From contig CM033397.1 in assembly GCA_019426215.1 (NCBI GenBank), positions 30,320,480 through 30,384,479 of the forward strand: a stretch of 64,000 nucleotides of DNA, given 5' to 3'. Source of the DNA: Buddleja alternifolia (Eukaryota > Streptophyta > Magnoliopsida > Lamiales > Scrophulariaceae). A program made the position numbers and the translations under genes. The notes below the pieces were generated by a model, which saw only the letters and a program-made list of their open reading frames with translations, was not told the origin of the DNA and searched no databases. Below, one piece after another: positions 24,001 to 35,137 of this stretch (the first letter of the stretch is position 1; each line of letters opens with the position of its first letter).

Positions 24001-24284
24001 ATTGTGGCTATTTCGTTATGAGATTCATGAAAGAGATTATTAGCCACGAACAATCTATAATCCCAACAGCGGTATACATAATCTTAATATATACTTAATT
24101 TTGTTACTTTTGAAATTATTAAACCTTTGGTAGGTAATTGAAACGTCATTTCACTTTTCAATTATTCTCTATATATATATATATCTTGCAGTACTTTGAT
24201 GATTGTCAATCCTTCTATACTGATGAGCAAATTGATGAAGTACGCTGCGAAGTTGCACGTTACATCTTCTTAGCAGCTCCTTAG
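21029..24284 (+). pseudogene. TnpA-like protein with C-terminal Ulp1 (C48) protease domain, 12 exons
   Basis: I can place 12 exons with GT-AG borders and one continuous frame: 21029-21322, 21417-21620, 21704-21796, 21887-22015, 22127-22462, 22569-22832, 22962-23242, 23323-23499, 23583-23693, 23810-23891, 23976-24071, 24192-24284. The N-terminal half holds plant En/Spm motifs (RLPVGWNDKGQPV, ARNFRSYISRKYV, EHPGRVRGVGFGV), a likely coiled coil (EIENLRNMVTNLSETMVVMQ) and a DUF8039-like piece. The C-terminal third is a Ulp1/SENP-like cysteine protease: His in GHWLLLAID, Asp in YYLDSMHG, Cys in VDCGYFVMRFMKEI. Stops interrupt exons 2 (TGA 21516), 4 (TGA 21932), 8 (TAA 23423) and 11 (TAG 23985). 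The acceptor of exon 7 is the least certain. Ulp1-like domains are known in plant CACTA and MULE proteins; they may act on SUMO conjugates, but this is inference. Confidence 0.85.
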
Positions 24285-24533
24285 AAATTAGGTAATGTAG
24301 TTTTTGTACATTGTGACTTGTTGTAAATTGAGATTTGATTTATTGTATTTCGGAAGGTCATTAGTAATTTAATTAGTTGATTGTACATTTTGTTGGAGAT
24401 TATAACATTTTATTGTTGGAGGAAAGAGATGGTAATATTGAAGTTTGGGGTGATGTTTGTTTATGTTGAATATGTTTTGTTGTTAGTTGAAATTTGTTGG
24501 TTGGTTTATTAAATATTACTGTACAGGTACTTA

Positions 24534-24912
24534 TGACAGCTTTTCTTCAGGAACCGCTGTCGCAGTGTGAACCAGTGACAGCGGTTACGGAAGAACCGGT
24601 GTCACAGTTGATCTTGTGACAGCGGTTTTCGGAAGAACCGCTGTCACAGTTCGAACCTGTGACAGCGGTTCCTCCGAAAACCGCTATCACAGGTCCTTTA
24701 TTTTTATTTTTTTTTGGTTTTTCGACAGCGGTTTCTTGAAAACCGCTGTCATAGGGGGACCCTATGATAGCGGTTTTCAGGGAATCGCTGTCATAGGTTG
24801 ATCTATTACAGCGGTTAAAAACCGCTGTAATAGGTCCACCCCTATAACAGCGGTACCTATGACAGCGGTTTTAACCGCTGTCATAGGCCCAAAAAAACCG
24901 CTGTCATAGGTC
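24534..24912. repeat. Right subterminal hairpin array of the CACTA
   Basis: About nine palindromic units built on GACAGCGGTT/AACCGCTGTC occur here, for example GACAGCGGTTTTAACCGCTG near the end and TTACAGCGGTTAAAAACCGC a little inside it. The core is the same as at the left end, but spacers differ. The density rises toward the terminus. Confidence 0.87.
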
Positions 24913-24981
24913 ATTTTTGTAGTAGTGAAGGCGTGAGGTAAATTTTATTTGTTTTCTGTGAGTATTTGTTCTTGAATCTTG

Positions 24982-26472
24982 ATGGCAGGAAAAAGTATGG
25001 TCGAAATACAAGAGGCCATGAGGAATGAAGAAAAGAAAAAGGTGTTATTTTGTTTGGGCAAGGATAATCATGCACATGAGACGCCAGCTATCCTAGCTAG
25101 GCGATTGATTGATGAAATTCAAGAGTTACCGTTGGACAAGGTGGCTGAGGATCCAACAGTAGAAAAAGAGACTCTCACGCAGCCGGAAGGACTAGTCGAC
25201 CAGAGAACTGATCAGCCGCCACCAAATCCTTCTTACCATCTGACAGCTGAGCAACTACAAGCAATTGTGGATGCGGCTATTGAAAAAGCCATGAAGAATT
25301 TGAATCCACAAGGATCCCGAAGGTATGAAAGAAATTGGATGTCGCAGGTACCCGAGAGAACTCTGGTAGCACCAAGAGAAGGTGGCATGGATGATATCAG
25401 AATCACTCCTGAAGTGGTTTACGGTAAGAGAATCAGCAGGGGTGACTTTCTAACTCAGTCCGAGAAAGAGGAAAAAGGAGAACCTCATAGGAAAAATCCT
25501 GCTTCGGAGTGACGCCAAACACGGCGTGCTGAATGGATTAAACATGACAATTAAGAGGAGTGGATCCCACTACCCAAAATTTAGCAAGACAAGATACCAG
25601 AAGGCAACATTCGTGTTGCGCAAAGGAAGAAGCAGTTACTGGAGAGAGCTGACGCCGCAGGTGACCTCTGTAGGTACCAACTCGATGGCTGGAAGGAAAA
25701 GAGAAAAGATCTCGAAGATGAGGCTACCAATTACGAATCGGCTCATTCCCCCTGCTGGACGTGCTGGACAAACTAGACAAGCTGAAAGATAGACAAGACA
25801 AATTTGAAGCTATGACCATGAAAATAGAAAAGATAGAGCAAAGAATTACAAGAGGGAAACAGTAAGAAGATCGTGGAGTTCCTTTCACTGGAACCATCAT
25901 GAGGGAGGATTTACCCAGATATTTTCGGATCCACTCCATCACGCTCTATGATAGTACTTCTGATCTAAAAGATCATTTGTACACTTTTAGAAATTATGCC
26001 TTGCTGCACAGGTACACGGACGCAATCAAATGGAGAGTCTTAATGACTACGCTGGCCAAGTCAGCCCAGCCATGGTTCAACCAGCTAGCAGAAGGGTCCA
26101 TCGGATCCTTCCAAGAATTCAGCAACAAATTCCTTCACCAATTTGCCAGCAACAAAAGGCACGAAAAGATTCCACTAATGTTAAACATCAAGCAAAGGGG
26201 GGGGGGGGGACGAGACGTTACGTTCTTACCTGAAGCACTTCAATGCTGCAACGCTGGAAGTCCCTGCTGCCACAAGTGAGCTAAAATCCAGCGTGTTCTC
26301 ACAAGGGTTACGTGAGGGCGACCTGTTCAAATCACTTACTAAGAAGCCAGCAAGCAATTTTGATGATCTGTTGAGTAGGGCCGAGAAATACGTTAACGTG
26401 GAGAATGCCCAACTGATGAGGCGATCTGAACAGAGAAAAGATAAGAAAGAAGAAGAGATCAGGAAAGGATAA
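24982..26472 (+). pseudogene. Gypsy A gag, first part
   Basis: The reading starts at ATG 24982 (MAGKSMVEIQEAM) after the CACTA insertion. The N-terminal part ends at a TGA at 25510-25512. The Retrotrans_gag domain follows in other frames: YALLHRYTDAIKWRVLMTTL, AQPWFNQLAEGSIGSF, FASNKRHEKIPLMLNIKQ. A run of ten or more G (about 26196-26206) coincides with a frameshift, after which the same domain continues as DETLRSYLKHFNAATL, GLREGDLFKSLTKK and RAEKYVN to TAA near 26470. Sequence and layout match gag of family B at 59095 and 62585. The protein would form the virus-like particle; this copy is broken. Confidence 0.85.
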
Positions 26473-26892
26473 TGCCAGGATAATAGAGGAATGTGGAACA
26501 CACTGGCATCGGTACCGGGCAGGATGCAAGATCAACCCTTATACAGACCAACACAGGGAGCCACACCAATGCATAATGGAGGTAGAAAGCAAAACGGTGA
26601 TGCAGACATCGGAGGGCCAACTGGCCAGACCATATTGCTGTTTCCACAAAGAATATGGGTATCATATAGACAGTTGCAAAGCTTTTGCAGATGAGATTGA
26701 ATGCCTCATCAGATTAGGCCAAATGAAGGTGCCTATGATATATAACAGTGTGGGAAACTATTCAGGAGGAACTTCATCACGAGGAAGAGAGAACTCTTGG
26801 AGTAGGGGGAAAACCAACCCGGGTCACAGAGCAAGAAGAGTTGGACCTGCAGGGCGAGCTGGACCAGCAAGGAGAGGACATTTCCCTCAATA
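26473..26892 (+). pseudogene. Gypsy A gag C-terminal part with knuckle-like motif
   Basis: One frame carries YCCFHKEYGYHIDSCKAF, the short CCHC-like zinc-knuckle variant seen in this gypsy group, and then an Arg/Gly-rich tail (RARRVGPAGRAGPARRG) that would bind RNA. The frame ends at TAA 26891. The region links gag to the protease. Confidence 0.7.
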
Positions 26893-29800
26893 ACTAAGCG
26901 GTGGGCCTAGCTCTCAAGCCAATAGCCAGGTCGTACCAACTGGTGTAGCAGCTAAGCACCCCAAGAAAGGAGTCACACACATGATATCAGGGGGACTGGC
27001 TCCTAAAATTTCGAAGAGATTCTTGCTTAGGCAAGTTAGAATAGCTGAGCAAGTGCCTGAAATTTTCTTGAACGTTAACCAGAGCCGCCCTTAAAGAGAA
27101 ATATGCTTCGGGCCAGCTGATGCAAAAATTGTGTCAACCCCTCATTATGATGCTCTAGTCATTTCTGCTACCATCGCCAGCTACCAGGCGCAAAGCATCT
27201 TTATAGACAGTGGCAGCTCAATGGACATATTATTTTACCAAGTGTACAAACAAATGGACCTCGGAGATATCAAGCTAGAAAATACTAACACTCCTCTATA
27301 TGGATTCGCTGGAGAAGTGGTCCAGCCCCTAGGAAAAATTATGCTACCTATGTCTATGGTAGAAGAGCCTAACCGGAAGACCCGACTGATAAAATTTTTG
27401 ATAGTCGATATACCTTCAACTTACAACGTGATAATTGGAAGACCAACTTTGATATCCTTCGAGGCAGTGATCTCTATACCTCACATGAAGATCAAGTTCC
27501 CCACGCTGGTGGGAGTAGGAGAGGTGTCCGGGGACCAAAGTATGTCTAAAAAGTGTTACGTGGCATCCTTGGGAAAAGAGACAAGAGGATAAGAAGATAA
27601 GAAGCGAAAAATAGACTTCAAGGCAGGAGGTCAGGAAAAGAAGATGGCAACACACGTAGAACCAGTGGGTGAGCTCATGAGTGTGGAAGTGGTCACGGGT
27701 GATGCCAAGAAAACAGTGAGAATTGGCTCTCACCTAGAAGGAGAATTGAAAGAGAAACTAAAAAAAGTCTTACGAGAGCATGCTGATGTTTTCTCTTGGT
27801 CAGCAGACGATTTAATCGGAATAGACCCTACTGTAATACAGAACCATTTCAATGCATATCCGGATGCCCAGCCGATAATCCAAAAGAAGCAACATTTCGG
27901 ACCTGAAAAAGACGCAATCATCAAAACTGAGCTGGAAAAACTACTGAGGGCAGGTCATATCGCGGAGATACAATTCCCCGAATGGGTTTCAAACGCTATT
28001 TTAGCGCCAAATGGAGGATGTGTATTGATTTCCAAGAGCTAAAATTAGCTTGCCCTAAGGATCACTACCCCTTATCCAGAATAGACCAGCTGGTAGATTC
28101 AACAGCTGGTTTCAAGCTGCTCAGCACGATGGATGCAAAAAGTGGATACCATCAAATACCACTAGATGAAGAAGATCAAAGAAAAGTCAGCTTCATTATT
28201 TCATTTGGCACTTATTACTATGTAGTAATCCCATTTGGGCTCAAGAAAGCAGGAGTCACATATCACCGGTTGGTCGACATGATGTTCCGCGACCAGCTAG
28301 GGACGAATATAGAAGTATATGTAGATGACATAGTGGTAAAAAATCGTGTCACCAGCAGCCATACAGAAGATTTGCAGCAGATGTTCTAGACCTTAAAGAA
28401 GTTTAGAATGAAGTTGAACCCGGCCCAAGTGTGCGTTCGGGATTAAAGGGGGAAAATTCCTTAGCTACATGGTCACAGAGAGAGGGATAGAAGTTAACCC
28501 CGAGAAGATAAAGGCCATTCAGGGCATGAAGGAGCCACCTAATGTCAATGAGGTGCAACAACTGAATGGAAGAGTCACGACCCTAAGCCGTTTTATCTCA
28601 AAATCCGCAGAAAAGAGTTTACTATTCTTTAAGGTACTAAGAAAAATAGACGGGTTCAGTTGGACGGAGGCTTACAAATGTGCCTTCAAGGAGCTAAAGG
28701 GGTATCTAAGTCAGGTGCCATTATTAACTAAGCCTGTTCTAGGTGAATCACTAATATTATATATATCGGTAGCTAAAAAGGCCGTCAGTACCGTCCTGGT
28801 CAAGGGAGAAGAGAAAGTGAAGAGACCGGTGTATTATGTCAGCAAGGTGCTGATGCTGAAACAAGGTACTCAGAGATAGAAAAATAAGCATTCACCGTGG
28901 TAATAACAACAAGGAGACTGAAACCATACTTCTTAACATATAAAATTATAGTAAAAACCAACCAATCATTAAAAACGGTGCTAGGGAAAGTAGGTACCTC
29001 AGGTAGGTTGGTGAAATGGGAGGTAGAGCTCGGAGAATTTGAAGTTGAATATGCAGCTCGCACGGCCATTAAGGCACAAGTGTTAGTTGATTTTGTTATG
29101 GAGATGACAAAGCCAGAAGAAAAAGAAGAGGAGAAAGAGAAGATATGGCTACTATATGTAGATGTGTCGGCTACTCAAACTGGTAGGGGGCTGGAATCTT
29201 GCTGACTACCCCAGAAGGAGACAACTAGAGTACGCGGTGAAATTCGAATTCAAGGCTAGCAACAATGAGGCCGAATATAAAGCCTTCATCATTGGGCTAA
29301 AAATGGCAATAAAAGGAGGAGCAGAAAACCTGATAGTTTATTCAGATTCCCAGCTGGCAACCAAGCAAATAGAAGGAGCTTATGAAGCAAAAAAAGAACG
29401 GATGGCAAAGTACCAGAAGATAGTAGAAACCTTAAGGAAAAATTTTAAAATATTTGAAGTTCACCAAATGCCGCGCGCTGAGAACAGCAAGGCTGACTAC
29501 CTGTCTAAATTGGGAAACTCGATAGTAGACTACAAATGTATACATATTACCATACAAACAGCTAATCGATCTAGCATGGAAAGAGAAGGAGAATAAATAC
29601 TCAACGTAACGGACGAGGCCGATTGAAGGACAACCATCATAAGATACCTTACTGATGGAACATTGCTGGCAGATCGATACAGCCAACAAAGAATGCTCAT
29701 GCAAGCTGAGAGATTTGCTCTCCTAGATGGGGTCTTATATAAGAAAAGCTTTGTTCAGCCATATTTGAAGTGTATACCCATAGAAGAAGGGAAGTACATC

Positions 29801-30125
29801 TTGAGAGAAATTCACGAGGGATGTTGCGGTAGCCATGTCGTGGGAGGGGCCCTTGCCGGTAAAACCTTGAGAGCTAATTACTTTTGGCCCAGTCTGCCAA
29901 AAGATGCAACTGAGCTAGTCAAGAGTTGTGACATTGTCAGAAGCACGCCAACCTCATACTTAAGCCAGTAGAGTATTTACATTCACTCAGTATTCCTTGT
30001 CCATTTTCCAGGTGGGTAATGGACATAGTTGGGCCCTTTCCAGTAGGGCGAGCATATAACAAATTCTTGCTGGTGGTAGTGGATTACTTTAGCAAGTGGG
30101 TAGAGGCAGAGGCATTAGCTCGAAT
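26893..30125 (+). pseudogene. Gypsy A pol (protease, RT, RNase H, aRNase H, integrase start), truncated
   Basis: Domains appear in order over several frames. The aspartic protease has FIDSGSSMDILFYQ (27131-27592). Reverse transcriptase has MCIDFQELKLACPKDHYPLS, LSTMDAKSGYHQI and the catalytic YVDDIVVKN (about 27990-28340). A Ty3-type RNase H follows (28469-28980). A second, archaeal-type RNase H has EFKASNNEAEYKAFIIGL, YSDSQLATKQIEGAY and ENSKADYLSKL (29215-29520), a hallmark of the Tat lineage. The integrase zinc finger (IHEGCCGSHVVGG) and the first catalytic segment WVMDIVGPFPVG, ending in DYFSKWVEAEALA, close it. There are stops and frameshifts at 27092, 27592, around 28020, 28388, 28877 and 29200. 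Sequence stops abruptly at about 30125 and copia begins. No 3' LTR remains. Confidence 0.88.
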
Positions 30126-30127
30126 AA

Positions 30128-32055
30128 CAGTGTCGCGACTACACACGTTGGAAGCACTTCTATTACATTAATGTCTGAACATTCTATTACTTTGGATAAT
30201 TGCCTCATTTTGCCCAATGGGCTTAGGAACATTGTTTCTATTCCTGTATTGGTCAAGAAAGGACACTTGTTTACTTTCAATGACAATGGTTGTGATATTT
30301 ATTTTAGAAATAAAAACGCAGGCTCAACATCTTTAGTTGATGGATTGTATTATATAAATGTTCAAAACCATTGCATGGTTAACAGTATGACTAAGAAGCA
30401 TAGTATGAATGCTACTAACCAAAGACTTATGTGGCATCTTAGACTTGGACATGTCGGTGAATTCAAAGTTCACGAGTTGGAGAAACGAGGGCTTATAGAC
30501 CCTCTTGGATCTGATCCATACCCAACATGTGAATCCTGTCTAAAAGGTAAAATAACTAGATCACCCTTCACCGGACATTTTGAAAGATCCAAGGAAGTTT
30601 TGGGATTAGTTCATACAGACGTTTGTGGGCCCATCAAGAATGAGGGCTACGGAGGTTTTCAGTACTTCATTACATTCACTGACGGCCATAGTAGATATGG
30701 ACTCGTGTATTTAATTAAACATAAGTTTGAGGCTATTGAATGGTTCAAAGAGTTCAAGACTATGACTGAGAAACAAATTGGGCACAGTATTAAGGCACTG
30801 TGATCTGATCGTGGTGGCGAATATATGAGTGCTGAGTTTGATGAGTTCTTAAAAGAACATGGCATAGTGTTACAACTTACTCCTCCAGCAACCCCACAAT
30901 TAAATGGAGTAGCTGAGCGCAGAAATCATACCCTATTGGATATGACAAGATATATGCTTAGCTACACCGATTTACCTGTTTCATTGTAGGGGCATGCTTT
31001 GCTTACAATTGTACATATATTGAATAAGTGTCCCTCGAAATCTATTCCCGAAACATCATATGAGTTGTGGTGTGGAAGGAAACCAAATCTTAAGTACATA
31101 AGAGTATGGGGTTGCTCCGTATATGTTAAGAAGACTAAGGCAGAGAAACTAGAGGAAAGATCCCATAAGGGTCGATTCATAGGTTTTCCCACTGACTCCA
31201 TAAGATGCCTGTTTTACCTACCAAATGATCATCGGGCTTTGCAAGCATTCTTTCTCAAAGACGAGTTCATTAGAGAAGGAGGTGCAGGTAGGAAACTGGT
31301 TCTATTAGAAGAACTAAATGAATCCCCTTCGGAGACACCAATTCAAGTACAAAGAACTGACCCTGAAACTTAAAAGATACAACCGTCGAAGTGACACTTT
31401 AATAGAGTATCTCGACCACCTGAGAGATATGGTTACCTTCATGAACAATAATATTTGTTTGCTATGGGAAATGGAAGCCATGGAGACGATCCCTTTAGCT
31501 ACGAGCAAGCAGCGACTGATATTGATTCTGCAAAATAGCTAGAAGTCATGAAAACAGAGATGGATTCAATGTATTCGAACCAAGCTTGGACTCTTACTGA
31601 TCTCCCTGAGGGTGTATGGCCGATAGGGTGTAAATGGAATCTATAAGAGTAAAATTGGTCCAGATGGCAAGGTAAATACCTATAAGGCTAGACTTATTGA
31701 GAAAGGCTATAGTTAAAAAGAGGGCAATGACTATGAGGAAACCTTTTTTCCCGTAGCAATGATCAAGTCCATTTGAATCCTGCTTGCCATCGCAACAAAC
31801 ATATATTATGAAATCTAGCAAATGGATGTAAAAATTGGATTTTTAAATGGATACCTCAAGGAGGACGTTTATATGCAGCAGCCCAGAGGTTTTGTATCTG
31901 ATGCAGATTCTCATAAGGTTCGCAAGCTAAATAAGTCTATTTATGGACTATAGCAGGCGTCTCGCAGCTGGAATTAACAGTTCAATCAGGAAGCAAAATT
32001 TATGGATTCATTAAGAATGAAGATGAACCGTGGTCTATAAATTGTTCAGTGGGAG
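30128..32055 (+). pseudogene. Old Ty1/copia pol, 5' half (integrase to mid RT)
   Basis: The frame opens inside the protease/pre-integrase region (LDNCLILPNGLRNIVSIPVL). It continues with the GAG-pre-integrase zinc motif (MWHLRLGHVGEF, CESCLKGK), the integrase core (Asp in VHTDVCGPI, Asp in SDRGGEY, Glu in [11 protein letters not shown]) and RT (GPDGKVNTYKARL-like, MDVKIGFLNGYLKEDVYM). Stops occur at 30801, 30986, 31371 and several more in the RT part. The element is split exactly at GGGAG by the minus-strand copia at 32056 and continues at 38822. The first 12 codons of the long ORF at 30096 come from gypsy A, so that ORF is a chance fusion. Confidence 0.87.
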
Positions 32056-32202
32056 TGTAAACAAAGATAGAGGAATTTCTCATTGTATTGATATCAAGCA
32101 TATACACATATTTATTTACACAAGCTACATTCTAAACAAGGCAACGGAATAAATCAAATCCCTAAATATTTGCCTAAATAGATATATATTCTGACTATAA
32201 CA
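32056..32202 (-). repeat. 3' LTR of the minus-strand copia
   Basis: On the minus strand the LTR starts TGTTATAGTCAG and ends TTTGTTTACA, 147 bases. The bases before it read TTTGAGGGAGAG, a polypurine tract. It differs from the 5' LTR by scattered substitutions and a longer TA tract in the latter. Confidence 0.92.
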
Positions 32203-32209
32203 CTCTCCC

Positions 32210-33400
32210 TCAAACTGAAGCATAGATGTTAATCATGCCCAGTTTGTTACAAAGATAATCAACCCAAACCCCATTTAAAACCCTTGCGAAAAGATCTCCT
32301 AATTGTTCTCCAGTCTTCACATATTCTGTAGAAATGAGATTTTGTTGCACCTTTTCACAAACGAAATGGCAGTCAATCTCAATATGTATAGTTCGTTTGT
32401 GAAACACAAGATTGGAGGTTATATGAAGAGTAGCATGGTTATCGCACCAAAGTTTTGCTGGCATTGAGACTTTAACACCCACTTCAGTTAATAACTGGTA
32501 TATCCACATTATTTCACAAGTAGACTGAGCCATAACTTTATACTCTGATTCTGCACTAGAGCGAGATACAACACATTGTTTCTTGCTTTTCCATGACACC
32601 AAATTTCCTCCAAAGAAAACAGAATAACCCGTGGTAGATCTTTGAGAAATTTTAGATCCTGCCCAATCTGCATCTGAATAGCACTCTATACGTGTGTGAC
32701 TATGATTCTTAAACAGTATACTTCGTCCAGGAGCTCCCTTCAAGTAGCACAAGATCTATTCTAAAGCAGCCCAATGATGAACCGTTGGAGAAGACATAAA
32801 TTGACTCACAGTGCAAACACAATATGCAATATTAGGGTGAGTAACTGTAAGATAGTTCATTTTTCCCACCAACCTTCTATATCTCTCAGAATCCTCAAAT
32901 ATGTCTCCCTCATTAGTGAGTTGTAGATTAGGTAGCATCAGAGTGCTGCACAGTTTAGCCCCTATCTTTCCTGTCTCGGTTAACAAATCAAGCACATATT
33001 TTCTTTTTGATAAGAAGATACCTTTCTTACTTCTTGTTATCTTAACTCCCAAAAAATACTTTAACGACCCTAAATCCTTGGTGTGGAACTAACTGTGAAG
33101 AAACGACTTCAAAGATGATATTCCCATAGGATCACTTCCGGTTATAATAATATCATCCACATACACAACAAGGAAAATAATGTCAGATGAAGAGTGTTTA
33201 TAAAATACTGAATGGTCAGACTTACCCTTGTTCATTCTGAACTTTTCAACTGCCTGACTAAACCAAACCACGCACGAGGGCTCTGTTTTAGACCGTACAG
33301 AGACCTTCGAAGATGGCAAACTTTCCCATAATCCCCCTGAGCAACAAACCCAGGTGGTTGCTTCATATAAACCTCCTCATGTAAATCTCCATGTAGAAGA
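32210..33400 (-). pseudogene. Minus-strand copia RT 3' part and RNase H
   Basis: RT carries FLVVYVDDIIITGSD (about 33180-33120), then the connection region (VKITRSKKGIFLSKRKYVLD, 33050-32980; YRRLVGKMNYLTVTHPNIAY) and RNase H (IECYSDADWAGSK, SWKSKKQCVVSRSSAESEY, LWCDNHATLHI), ending at the stop at 32210. Frame changes occur near 33090 and 32755. The RT start lies on the far side of the solo LTR (about 35140-35250), where the reading VFTVKVNHDGSVARLKARLV precedes it. Confidence 0.88.
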
Positions 33401-33523
33401 GCATTTTTTTTATGTCTAACTGGTGCAAGGGCAAATCATGAGTTGCAGCTATAGACGTGAATAACCGACCGGAGGTCAATTTAGCCACAGGGGAGAAAGT
33501 GTCAGAATAATTCACACCATAAG

Positions 33524-35132
33524 TGATAAGAGGCGTTTTTACGTGTTTTTAAGCCCCTTTGCATTTATGTTTTAGGTTCATTTATCGATTGATTTTGTCA
33601 CTTGTGCGTTTAATTCGTGCATTAAGTGATTTCAGGCCTTAAGTGGATACAATCTAAGAAAGGGTGGAAAAATGACGTATAAAACAAGTTTAGGCCAAGA
33701 TGTTTCACACCTCTACAACCAAACAAGCAAGAAATAAGCTGGAGTTAGCCAAAATCATGTTTTAGTACCAGTTTCGCACACCTGGGTGCCAAATCAGAAA
33801 CAACCTCCACGTTGGAACGCCATTTTGATATTTTTCGAGACCGAATTGGATAAAGTGTTCTTCTACAAAGGTTTAGATCTATGTCGTATCTTTACATGGA
33901 AACTTAAATCATCCAATTCGGAGATCTGTGGAGACGTTTATGAATAAAACACTATCCCTGCGCTGGAAAACACGAAAGTGGCAGCTCATGTTCTTGTTAG
34001 GTGGAAAACAAGAGAATGGTAGGTGCAAATTCTTGGTAGGAGGAAAACAAGAGAATGGTAGATGCAAATTCTTGGTAGGTGGAAATTCTTGGTAGGAGGA
34101 AAGAAAGAGAAGGGTAGCTCAAATTCTTGGTAGATGGATTTTTGGGTATTTAAAGGGGAGTAGGGAGCTCACTTGAAGACATCAAAAAATCATCCTTTGA
34201 GAGTGTGAGGACGAAAATTCAGGGGTTTGGGGGAGCATTCTCTTGGTTTTGAGTCATCCTATCATCATACTTTAAGAGCTAAGAAGAGGAAAAGGAGGGA
34301 TTCAAGCTTCCAATCAAGAATCGATCATCAATCCAAAATAGGGAGTTTCTTAGTTTGATATTCATCTTTATCTATGAGTAATTCTATGTTTTTATTGTTT
34401 TCCCAATTTCAATTATGAACTAATTTTCCCTTAACTAGGGCCATGTGAAGGCCAAAGTTATGAGTATATATATATGATATTATTCTTCGTATTAATTCTA
34501 CAATTGCTTTGTATTTTGATTTTGTGCGTAATTACTTGCATATGTTTGATCGCCATATGTTTGTCATATTGCCTAACTTAATAGTTTGAAAGAATATAAG
34601 TTAAGGTTCAAAGAAATCATCACATCATCCGTAAAAAATAGGGAATTGCCCCTAGAGATAGGTAGAGATTCCCGGGTGCAGTTAGCCGAATTTATTCGGG
34701 GAAATTCTAGAACTTGAATGCATGATTATTGATTAAATTCTCGGATAGACATATTTAGAGAACTGTCAATTTATCATAGGATTATTACAGCCGAGACATC
34801 GGGTAGTAATTAATTAAGGAATTTTCACCAAAGCAATAGTAGTCTAATAATACGAAGAATAGTTCATATTTATATTAACAAGTAAATTTGGTTGAAGCAT
34901 GTGCCTTAGTTGTTTTATCTTATAAGAATCTAAATCTATTTGCTAAGTCTCGTTTTCACATTTTTATTGTAAATTAATCACAATCTTTTAATTCAATTTT
35001 AATTGCTTTTAAATTCCTAGCTTTAAATAATCTTGTCTCTGTGGGATCGATAACTCGGACTTAAAGTCCACTTTATTACTACACACGACCAGTCCACTTG
35101 CTGTTTAATACACGTAAGGATTTTTCATGTCA
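33524..35132. mobile_element. Solo LTR, 1.6 kb, inside the copia RT
   Basis: The block starts TGATAAGAGGCG and ends TTTTTCATGTCA, with TG...CA ends, and ATAAG lies directly on both sides (33519-33523 and 35133-35137). It interrupts the RT reading frame of the minus-strand copia. It holds no coding sequence and contains short tandem copies of AAATTCTTGGTAGG(T/A)GGAAA at about 33995-34130. The LTR superfamily is not certain; the tail CTGTGGGATCGATAACTCGG resembles long gypsy LTRs that I remember from plants. Confidence 0.88.
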
Positions 35133-35137
35133 ATAAG

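Larger units (their letters stand above)
15523..24927 (+). mobile_element. CACTA (En/Spm) transposon, structurally complete, 9.4 kb
   Basis: The left end is CACTACCACAAAAAAGCCC and the right end, read on the other strand, is CACTACTACAAAAATGACC. The 3-base duplication AAG lies on both sides (15520-15522 and 24928-24930). CACTA ends and a 3-bp duplication define the superfamily. The order inside is left hairpin array, CT and TA microsatellites, a duplicated promoter segment, a transposase gene, a multi-exon TnpA-like gene with a Ulp1 domain, and a right hairpin array. It sits in the leader of gypsy A, 13 bases after the PBS motif, so it is younger than that element. Both genes carry in-frame stops, so this copy is probably non-autonomous now but could be mobilised by an active relative (inference). 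Confidence 0.95.

Noticed and set aside
21029..24284. Host Ulp1/SUMO protease gene
   Set aside because: The protease exons continue the frame of an En/Spm-type N terminus and lie wholly between CACTA ends with an AAG duplication, so this is a transposon gene.
30096..30803. A new 235-residue gene at a gypsy/copia border
   Set aside because: Its first dozen codons are out-of-frame gypsy integrase and the rest is copia pre-integrase and integrase; it is a chance fusion.
33524..35132. A truncated full-length element in place of a solo LTR
   Set aside because: TG...CA ends and ATAAG on both sides enclose only 1.6 kb, with no PBS, gag or pol inside.
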